Positions 1 to 4,968 of a stretch of 6,435 nt of DNA are shown here, in pieces. The DNA is from Mageeibacillus sp. UBA1257 (GTDB lineage Bacteria > Bacillota > Clostridia > UBA1212 > UBA1257). Where the stretch lies: positions 1 through 6,435 of the forward strand of contig DBVT01000120.1 in the NCBI GenBank assembly GCA_002308775.1, in the 5' to 3' direction. Position 1 is the first letter of the stretch; every line of letters begins with the position of its first letter. The notes under the pieces are model-generated. The model searched no databases. It worked only from the letters and a program-made list of their open reading frames with translations, and had not been told where the DNA came from. A program made the translations under genes and the position numbers.

Positions 1-305
1 ACGCTCTCGGCGAAGTCGAGGGCCTTTTTGCCGGGATGGAGGTACATGCCCTCGGTCCGGCAGGTGGGAATCCACTTTTCAAAGGCGTTGACGAGATCCT
101 GCTGCAGCGTTTCGAGTCCCGTCATCGACATGTCGAACGCGCATTCCTGCGTTATAACGCTGCATGTCGTATGATGTGAATAAACGACTGCGATCCCGTT
201 CTTTATATTGCTGCGGGCAGCTATCTCTTTTACCTGTGCAGTGACGTCGTGGAATGTCACGACCTTGTCGTTTGACTGCAGTTTGATTTCTTCTCTGTAA
301 ACCAT
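1..305 (-). CDS. YjbQ/UPF0047 family protein, 3' end cut off by the window edge
   Basis: This is a YjbQ (UPF0047) family protein, a small cytoplasmic fold whose E. coli member has a weak thiamine-phosphate-synthase-like activity; the physiological role of the family is not settled. About 101 codons are visible, so the C-terminal part lies beyond the left edge. The start at 305 is chosen because the minus strand reads GGAGG six bases before the ATG. The visible protein opens MVYREEIKLQ. The family core is seen as SHHTTCSV at residues 43-50, followed by the conserved acidic stretch around Glu54 and by YLHPGKKAL at 88-96, which occupies the place of the usual C-terminal His-rich loop. The HHTTC form differs from the more usual HTTA form and suggests a subfamily. 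It lies 64 bases downstream of the TIM-fold gene on the same strand, with no convincing promoter between them, so the two are probably co-transcribed. Family assignment is fairly secure; the specific reaction is unknown. Confidence 0.85.
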   Translation of the reverse strand, partial: MVYREEIKLQSNDKVVTFHDVTAQVKEIAARSNIKNGIAVVYSHHTTCSVITQECAFDMSMTGLETLQQDLVNAFEKWIPTCRTEGMYLHPGKKALDFAES

Positions 306-369
306 GGAAAACCTCCGAAATGTACGTATTATTTAGCGATTTTTGCAATGTAAAATGCCGGATCTTTCA

Positions 370-1080
370 TTATTTGCCCAATTTCTTAAGATCGTCAGCT
401 GCTCGTCTTGTGGCTGCGATCATCTCGTCGATCATAGCGATGGGGTCTTCGGCGTTCATTATCCCCGATGCCGCGCCTGCAGCTTCGGAACCGGCCATAA
501 TAAAGTCGTATACCTGTTGTCCGTTCGTTATGCCTGCCGCCTGCTCCACAAGAATATCGGGATAGATCGCCTTGATCGACTCAATAGCTTCTCTTACATA
601 GCCCATGTCGCTGACTCCGCCTCCCGTTCCTCCGATCAGTTGCGAGGGCTCGGGATTGATGATATCAGGATGAAGCTGCGCTATCGCTTTTGCCTCCGCA
701 ATGGTATCAGCGCACGCGAAGACGAGAAAATCTATCTCGTTGGCGCGGTCTATCGTCTTTTTGATCTGCGGGATGGACATCGGTTTTTCGCAATGATTCA
801 CTACCACTCCGCACGCTCCGGCAGCTTTTAACGCTTCCGGTAAAATGTCTGCCATACCTCTTCCGGGTCTCAGCGTGTCCATATAAGGCGCGAGCACGAT
901 CAGGTGCTTTGTGTTCTCTACGACTCTTCTGATCTCGACAGCGGGCGTGATGAAGAGCACGTCTATATCGTATTTCTCCGCAGCCTTGTCAGCGGCGATC
1001 GCGTATTCGAGCACTTTGTCTCCGTAGATATAATTTTTTGTTCCGATCTCAAAATAAGGTGTTCTGATTTTTCTCTTCAT
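370..1080 (-). CDS. Archaeal-type triosephosphate-isomerase-fold protein (sugar-phosphate isomerase)
   Basis: This 236-residue protein belongs to the triosephosphate isomerase superfamily and resembles the short archaeal type (about 220-230 residues) more than the usual bacterial enzyme of about 250. Family enzymes interconvert dihydroxyacetone phosphate and glyceraldehyde 3-phosphate, or related tetrulose phosphates, in the cytoplasm. Catalytic positions can be followed: Lys15 in GTKNY, His96 in VVNHCEKPM, and Glu144 in NPEPSQLIGG, the last also being the mobile loop 6. Phosphate-binding glycines follow at 150-155, in AAGITNG (181-187) and in ASGI (204-207). The usual Asn of the N-x-K motif is Gly13 here. 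The ATG at 1080 is preceded by AAAGGAT about ten bases away. It is the first gene of a minus-strand unit with yjbQ, reading from its own promoter. Annotation as plain tpiA would be easy, but the Gly13 change and the yjbQ pairing suggest a non-glycolytic substrate, for example an erythrulose phosphate; that is inference. Confidence 0.85.
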   Translation of the reverse strand: MKRKIRTPYFEIGTKNYIYGDKVLEYAIAADKAAEKYDIDVLFITPAVEIRRVVENTKHLIVLAPYMDTLRPGRGMADILPEALKAAGACGVVVNHCEKPMSIPQIKKTIDRANEIDFLVFACADTIAEAKAIAQLHPDIINPEPSQLIGGTGGGVSDMGYVREAIESIKAIYPDILVEQAAGITNGQQVYDFIMAGSEAAGAASGIMNAEDPIAMIDEMIAATRRAADDLKKLGK

Positions 1081-1091
1081 TTTACGTTGAT

Positions 1092-1145
1092 CCTTTCGGT
1101 CGCAATAATTACAGCGTTACCGGGATTTTTTACCTTTCCGGCCGC
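1092..1145 (-). promoter_or_regulatory. Leader of the TIM-fold gene with imperfect repeat and weak hairpin
   Basis: The predicted 66-base leader of the leftward transcript contains an imperfect direct repeat on the minus strand, GCGGCCGGAAAGG (1145-1133) and GCGACCGAAAGG (1103-1092). The second copy includes the ribosome binding site. Between them CGGT-AA-CGC (1122-1114) can pair with GCGACCG (1103-1097) to give a seven-pair stem with a two-base bulge directly upstream of the AAAGG. I recognise no known riboswitch here. A role in translation control is possible but unproven. Confidence 0.25.
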
Positions 1146-1152
1146 GTTAATG

Positions 1153-1181
1153 ATTATATATTTTTATTCTTTTAAAATCAA
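1153..1181 (-). promoter_or_regulatory. Sigma-70-type promoter for the TIM-fold/yjbQ unit
   Basis: On the minus strand a TTGATT box (1181-1176, four of six matches to TTGACA) is followed after exactly 17 bases by a perfect TATAAT (1158-1153). Transcription would start near 1146, giving a leader of about 66 bases before the ATG at 1080. Its -35 box is one base from the -35 box of the rightward ackA promoter. Seen directly in the sequence; activity is inferred. Confidence 0.7.
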
Positions 1182-1182
1182 G

Positions 1183-1211
1183 TTGCGAAAGACTTCCGTA
1201 TGTGATAAAAT
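1183..1211 (+). promoter_or_regulatory. Extended -10 sigma-70-type promoter for ackA
   Basis: TTGCGA (1183-1188, four of six matches) and TAAAAT (1206-1211, five of six) are separated by 17 bases. The -10 box carries the extended TGn motif (TGA at 1203-1205), which normally compensates for a weaker -35. The start point would fall near 1218, leaving an untranslated leader of roughly 40 bases before ackA. Activity is inferred from the match. Confidence 0.65.
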
Positions 1212-1242
1212 ACCCGGGTTAAATATTCGGCATTCAAAATGC

Positions 1243-1250
1243 AGAAAGGA
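1243..1250 (+). promoter_or_regulatory. Ribosome binding site that fixes the ackA start
   Basis: AGAAAGGA lies nine bases before the ATG at 1260. An in-frame ATG at 1239 exists, but it sits on top of this site and would add seven residues ahead of the conserved MKILVINAG start. The site therefore argues for 1260. Confidence 0.8.
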
Positions 1251-1259
1251 TTTTTAATC

Positions 1260-2474
1260 ATGAAAATACTTGTCATAAACGCGGGATCGTCTTCGATCAA
1301 ATATCAGTTGATGGAAATGCCCGAAGGACATCTCCTCGCTAAAGGTATGTGCGACCGTATCGGTATCCCCGGAGGAAACTTCAAGATCAAATCAGAAGGA
1401 AAAGAGCAGCTCAAGATCGACATCGCTATGGCTGACCATGCGGAAGCTATGAAGCTCGTCACAAAATACCTCACTGACCCCACATACGGGATCATCTCTT
1501 CGATGAAAGAGATCGCGGCGGTCGGACACAGAGTACTCCACGGCGGCGAAAAATTCTCGGGCTCTGTTCTCGTCAACGAAAAAGTTAAACAGGCTATCGA
1601 TGAGTGCAAAGTCTTCGGACCTCTCCACAACCCCGCGAACCTCATCGGCATAAACGCATGCGAAGAGATCATCGGCGATGTTCCCCAGGTAGCTGTTTTC
1701 GATACAGGCTTCCATCAGACGATGCCTGATTATGCATATATGTACGCTCTTCCCTATGAATATTATGAGAAATACGGGATCCGCCGCTACGGTTTCCACG
1801 GAACATCTCACAGATATGTCACTTTGAGAGCTGCCGCTATGCTCGGTAAGAAGCCCGAAGAAGTCAATCTCGTAACATGCCATCTCGGAAACGGTTCTTC
1901 TATTTCAGCCATACAGAAAGGCAAATGCTTCGATACAACTATGGGACTTACGCCTCTCGAAGGTATCCTGATGGGAACTCGCTGCGGCTCCATTGACCCC
2001 GCCATCATCCCATTTATCATGGAAAAAGAAGGGTTGACCGCTAAAGAAGTCGATATTATGATGAACAAAAAATCAGGTATCCTCGGACTCACAGGCGGAG
2101 TGACATCCGACAACAGAGATATCGAAGAAGGAGCAAAAGCCGGCAATGAGAGATACAGGCTCATCGAATCCATGCTCTGCCATCAGCTCACAAAATACAT
2201 CGGAGGCTTCATGGCTGCAATGGGCGGCGCTGACGCTATCGTTTTCTGCGGCGGCATCGGTGAGAACAACCCGCAGTACCGTACGAGAGTCGCTGACAAG
2301 CTTGCGTTCCTCGGAGTAAAAATCGACGAAGAGACGAACCTCAAAGCAAAGAGAACAGATATCGAATACGATATTTCCGCTCCCGAAGCGACAGTTAAAA
2401 TGCTCGTCATTCCTACAAACGAAGAGCTCATGATAGCTAAAGACACATTCGATCTCACGCACGATCTCGTTTGA
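1260..2474 (+). CDS. ackA: Acetate kinase
   Basis: Acetate kinase transfers phosphate between acetyl phosphate plus ADP and acetate plus ATP, the ATP-yielding last step of acetate fermentation, in the cytoplasm. The 404-residue product is full length for the family (about 400). Landmarks known from the Methanosarcina enzyme fall at almost the same positions: Asn7 in NAGSSSIKYQ, Arg91 in GHRVLHGG, His123 in PLHNP, Asp148 in FDTG, His180 in GFHGTSHRY, His208 in CHLGNGSS, Arg241 in GTRCGSIDP, the CGGIGEN adenine-site loop at 330-336, and the C-terminal PTNEEL with the metal-binding Glu near 388. Nothing is missing or broken. The start at 1260 is set by the AGAAAGGA site. It is transcribed alone from its own promoter, divergent from the TIM-fold/yjbQ pair, and is followed by a strong hairpin. 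No pta gene is adjacent, although pta-ackA pairs are common. Propionate or butyrate kinase is a less likely alternative; butyrate kinases are shorter (about 355 residues) and diverge in these motifs. Confidence 0.97.
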   Translation: MKILVINAGSSSIKYQLMEMPEGHLLAKGMCDRIGIPGGNFKIKSEGKEQLKIDIAMADHAEAMKLVTKYLTDPTYGIISSMKEIAAVGHRVLHGGEKFSGSVLVNEKVKQAIDECKVFGPLHNPANLIGINACEEIIGDVPQVAVFDTGFHQTMPDYAYMYALPYEYYEKYGIRRYGFHGTSHRYVTLRAAAMLGKKPEEVNLVTCHLGNGSSISAIQKGKCFDTTMGLTPLEGILMGTRCGSIDPAIIPFIMEKEGLTAKEVDIMMNKKSGILGLTGGVTSDNRDIEEGAKAGNERYRLIESMLCHQLTKYIGGFMAAMGGADAIVFCGGIGENNPQYRTRVADKLAFLGVKIDEETNLKAKRTDIEYDISAPEATVKMLVIPTNEELMIAKDTFDLTHDLV

Positions 2475-2516
2475 TCGATCTGACGTCATGTTTTTTCAAA
2501 ACTGAGTATAAATGAT

Positions 2517-2555
2517 TTCAAAGCGCGGTTTTTGATCCAAAAGCCGCGCTTTGAA
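2517..2555 (+). terminator. Long hairpin after ackA, probable transcription terminator
   Basis: The sequence folds into an 18-pair stem with a three-base ATC loop (2535-2537). Arms are 2517-2534 and 2538-2555, with a GC-rich middle (GCGCGG / CCGCGC), one G-T wobble at 2529/2543, and no other mismatch. It begins 42 bases after the ackA stop. A proper run of T after the stem is absent on either strand, so it may end transcription imperfectly or act as a 3'-end stabiliser. The pairing is seen directly; the terminator role is inferred from position. Confidence 0.65.
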
Positions 2556-2589
2556 CATATTCATATGATCCCTGACGATGTTTTCGATG

Positions 2590-2618
2590 TGGTTTTTTAC
2601 CCGCGGATGTAATATAAT
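2590..2618 (+). promoter_or_regulatory. Probable promoter of the SIS-ABC exporter operon
   Basis: A perfect TATAAT lies at 2613-2618. At the ideal 17-base distance the -35 position (2590-2595) reads TGGTTT, a poor match, so the promoter may be weak, activator dependent, or use another sigma factor. The 5' leader would be about 25 bases. It follows the ackA hairpin, which supports a separate transcription unit starting here. Confidence 0.45.
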
Positions 2619-2637
2619 TAACGTATACAAAATCTCC

Positions 2638-2642
2638 GGAGG
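2638..2642 (+). promoter_or_regulatory. Ribosome binding site of the SIS-domain gene
   Basis: GGAGG is followed by the tandem possible starts GTG (2648) and ATG (2651). Spacing is five bases to the GTG and eight to the ATG, so the ATG is preferred. The two choices differ by one residue only. Confidence 0.75.
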
Positions 2643-2650
2643 TTTGTGTG

Positions 2651-3253
2651 ATGAAAAAGGAAACTTTGAGGCAGATAAAACAGGCTTATGAAATAGAAGA
2701 GGAATGCATCAGGGGGCTTGCCGATACTTTTGACGAAAAAGCCTACAGCAAGGCGATCGAGCTTCTCAAAAACGCTCCGAGGATAGGGACATCGGGCTGC
2801 GGGCATTCGGGTATAATGTGTCAGCATTTTGCTCACCTTCTCTGCTGCATAGAGAGACCGTCCAGATTCATTTCGCCTGCCGAGGCCGTACACGGCGCGA
2901 CCGGTTTTCTTCAGAAAGGAGACGTCATGGTCTTCGCCTCCCGCGGAGGAAAGACGAAAGAGCTTCTGCCGATCATGGAGATCTGTAAAACGAAAGAAAT
3001 TAAAATAATCACGATCACCGAAAATCTCGAATCGCCTCTCGCGAAAGGCGCGGATGTGGTTTTGAAGCAGTATGTAAACAGGGAAACAGACAAATACAAC
3101 GCGCAGGGCACGACATCATCAACTGCCCTCTGCATGATCTTCCACGTGCTCCAGACGGCCCTCATCGAAGAGACGGGATACAAAAACGAACAGTTCGCTG
3201 TCATACATCCGGGCGGCGCGGTAGGTGAAAGGCTGAATAAAAATACCAAATGA
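2651..3253 (+). CDS. SIS-domain sugar-phosphate isomerase-like protein (KpsF/GutQ-like, no CBS domains)
   Basis: This 200-residue protein is essentially one SIS (sugar isomerase) domain. It resembles the N-terminal half of KpsF/GutQ/KdsD arabinose-5-phosphate isomerases, which interconvert aldo- and keto-phosphosugars in the cytoplasm, but lacks their C-terminal CBS pair. Visible family marks are the sugar-binding loop GTSGCGHSG at 46-54, PAEAVHG at 76-82 (compare PAEASHG in KdsD), the phosphate loop ASRGGKTKE at 96-104, GTTSSTAL at 153-160, and IHPGGAVGERL at 185-195. The phosphate loop has R-G-G-K-T where many SIS proteins have S-x-S-G-x-S/T, pointing to a divergent subfamily. It is the first gene of an operon; its TGA overlaps the ATG of the first ABC exporter gene. 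A sugar-phosphate-sensing role without catalysis is an alternative. KDO synthesis is unlikely if the host is Gram-positive, so the substrate is unknown. Confidence 0.85.
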   Translation: MKKETLRQIKQAYEIEEECIRGLADTFDEKAYSKAIELLKNAPRIGTSGCGHSGIMCQHFAHLLCCIERPSRFISPAEAVHGATGFLQKGDVMVFASRGGKTKELLPIMEICKTKEIKIITITENLESPLAKGADVVLKQYVNRETDKYNAQGTTSSTALCMIFHVLQTALIEETGYKNEQFAVIHPGGAVGERLNKNTK

Positions 3254-4968
3254 GGAAACTGCTGAAATATTTTAAAAAATACAGTTTCGAATGCGTAATG
3301 AGCCCTCTTTTGAAGCTTTTTGAGGTGCTTTTGGAGCTTGCGGTTCCGATGATCATTTCGATGATCGTCGATAAAGGGATCGCGTCAAAGGACGTACCGC
3401 TGATAGCAAGGTATACGCTTTTCCTCGCGTTAGCAGGAGCGTTGGGCCTCGCGTTTTCCCTCAGCGCGCAATATTTCGCGGCAAAAGCTTCCACAGGTTT
3501 TGTAAAAGATCTGCGCCATTCCCTTTTTGACCACATCGAAAAACTCGATTCCAAATATTCAGATAAGGCGGGAACATCTTTCCTGCTTAATATCATGTCG
3601 AACGATATGCAGCAGCTGCAGACGGGCGCAAATCTGTTTTTGAGGTTGCTGCTGCGATCTCCTTTTGTCGTTTTCGGAGCCGCAATAATGGCTTTTACTA
3701 TAGACGGAAAACTCGCGTTGATCTTTATCGCCGCAATATTTATACTCGCTGCGATAATTTTTACGATCATGCTCGTCACGATGAAATATCACAAGACGGT
3801 CAAGGAACGCTCTGACGCCCTGCTCAAAACGACACGAGAGAACCTCTCCGGCGTTCGCGTGATCAGGGCTTTCTGCAAAGAGGATCAGCAGAAGAACAAA
3901 TTCGATTCGCAGGCCGAGGATGTAAAACGGTCCCAGGAAAAAACAAACGGCGTCGCTTCCCTTTTGAATCCGATAACATTCGTGATCATCAATATCGCGT
4001 TATTCGTTCTTCTCACACTCAGTTCTAAAAAAGTCCCCGGGATCCTCTCTCCCGGCCAGGTGATCGCGCTTTCAAACTATCTCTCACAAATACTGGTCGA
4101 ACTGATAAAGCTCGCGAATCTGATCATAAATATTTCAAAAAGCATAACATGCGGCAACAGGATACAGTCTGTTTTCGAGCTCCCCGAAGAGACTTATACT
4201 GACAATAAATGCGAATTTGTCGATAATTCCGACGACGCGGTAGTTTTCGACAATGTGACATTGAACTACACCGGAACGGGAGAAGCATCGCTCGTCAAAG
4301 CTGATTTTAAGCTGAAAAGAGGTCAGATAACCGCGGTTATCGGCGCTTCGGGATCAGGTAAAACGACTCTCGTCAATCTCCTGACAGGTTTTTACAGGCC
4401 GACGGAAGGCAATGTTTTCGTTGACGGATGCGATATTGCTCTGATCCCTAATAACGTGCTCAGATCAAAAGTAAAAACAGTCCTTCAGGAGACGATGCTC
4501 TTTAAAGGAACTGTCAGAGAAAATCTCCTGAGAGGAAGCGAAACGGCGACCGACGACGATATGATAAGAGCTTTGAAGGACGCTCAGGCGTATGATTTCA
4601 TCAATGAAAAAGGCGGCCTCGATTTCAAACTCTCCCAGTACGGCAGAAATCTCTCAGGCGGCCAGAGACAGAGGTTATCTATCGCAAGAGCGCTCGTCGC
4701 AAACCCGAATATTCTTATACTTGACGACAGCTTCTCCGCTCTGGATTTTACGACTGAGGCGCAGCTTATGAGCGCGATAAAGCAAAGGAGCGGAATGACT
4801 GTACTCCTGATCACGCAGAGGATATCCGTTCTTCGAAGCGCAGATAAAATACTCGTCACTGACGACGGACATATAGTCGGAGACGGTACTTTTGAAGAGC
4901 TTAAGGGTTCTTGCGGCGTCTTCCGCGAGATCTACAACGCCCAAGTAAAGGAGGGACGCGGCCTATGA
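3250..4968 (+). CDS. ABC exporter half-transporter, subunit with degenerate ATP site
   Basis: This is a 572-residue type IV ABC exporter half: a six-helix membrane domain (approximate helices 17-40, 53-75, 129-150, 155-177, 240-262, 268-298) fused to an ATPase domain from about residue 330. In the ATPase, Walker A is GASGSGKTT (365-373), the Q-loop Gln is 413, the signature is a normal LSGGQ (468-472), Walker B ends LILDD (489-493), and the D-loop is SALD (496-499). The catalytic Glu after Walker B is Asp493 and the switch His is Gln523 (ITQRIS). Such changes are typical of the non-hydrolysing subunit of heterodimeric exporters such as TM287/288 or BmrCD. The ATG at 3250 overlaps the SIS gene stop by four bases, and the nearest SD-like sequence (GAAAGG at 3227-3232) is too far away, so translation is probably coupled. 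The partner is the next gene. The substrate cannot be predicted; drug, lipid or peptide export are all possible. Confidence 0.93.
   Translation: MRKLLKYFKKYSFECVMSPLLKLFEVLLELAVPMIISMIVDKGIASKDVPLIARYTLFLALAGALGLAFSLSAQYFAAKASTGFVKDLRHSLFDHIEKLDSKYSDKAGTSFLLNIMSNDMQQLQTGANLFLRLLLRSPFVVFGAAIMAFTIDGKLALIFIAAIFILAAIIFTIMLVTMKYHKTVKERSDALLKTTRENLSGVRVIRAFCKEDQQKNKFDSQAEDVKRSQEKTNGVASLLNPITFVIINIALFVLLTLSSKKVPGILSPGQVIALSNYLSQILVELIKLANLIINISKSITCGNRIQSVFELPEETYTDNKCEFVDNSDDAVVFDNVTLNYTGTGEASLVKADFKLKRGQITAVIGASGSGKTTLVNLLTGFYRPTEGNVFVDGCDIALIPNNVLRSKVKTVLQETMLFKGTVRENLLRGSETATDDDMIRALKDAQAYDFINEKGGLDFKLSQYGRNLSGGQRQRLSIARALVANPNILILDDSFSALDFTTEAQLMSAIKQRSGMTVLLITQRISVLRSADKILVTDDGHIVGDGTFEELKGSCGVFREIYNAQVKEGRGL
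4947..4955 (+). promoter_or_regulatory. Strong ribosome binding site of the second ABC gene
   Basis: AAAGGAGGG inside the 3' end of the first ABC gene lies nine bases before the ATG at 4965. It is a near-perfect Shine-Dalgarno sequence, so the second subunit can be initiated independently as well as by coupling. Confidence 0.8.

Noticed and set aside
306..369. Possible separate promoter before yjbQ on the minus strand
   Set aside because: A TTGCAA-like and a TAATAC-like sequence exist but are too close together; readthrough from the upstream gene explains expression better.
343..831. Open frame on the plus strand across the TIM-fold gene
   Set aside because: It is antisense to a well-supported gene, has no ribosome binding site and encodes no recognisable domain; it is a shadow of the codon pattern of the real gene.
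1239..1259. Earlier in-frame ATG for acetate kinase
   Set aside because: It lies over the ribosome binding site serving the ATG at 1260 and adds residues not expected in the family.
1392..1883. Minus-strand open frame inside ackA
   Set aside because: Antisense to acetate kinase, whose catalytic motifs are intact throughout; the translated product is low in recognisable structure.
3347..3373. Short repeated GATGATC/CGAT pattern
   Set aside because: It comes from coding for repeated Met-Ile-type residues in the first membrane helix (MIISMIVD) and is not a repeat element.
3201..3779. Minus-strand open frame of 192 codons over the start of the first ABC gene
   Set aside because: It is antisense to the membrane domain; its hydrophobic-looking product mirrors the codons of the real helices, and it lacks a convincing start site.
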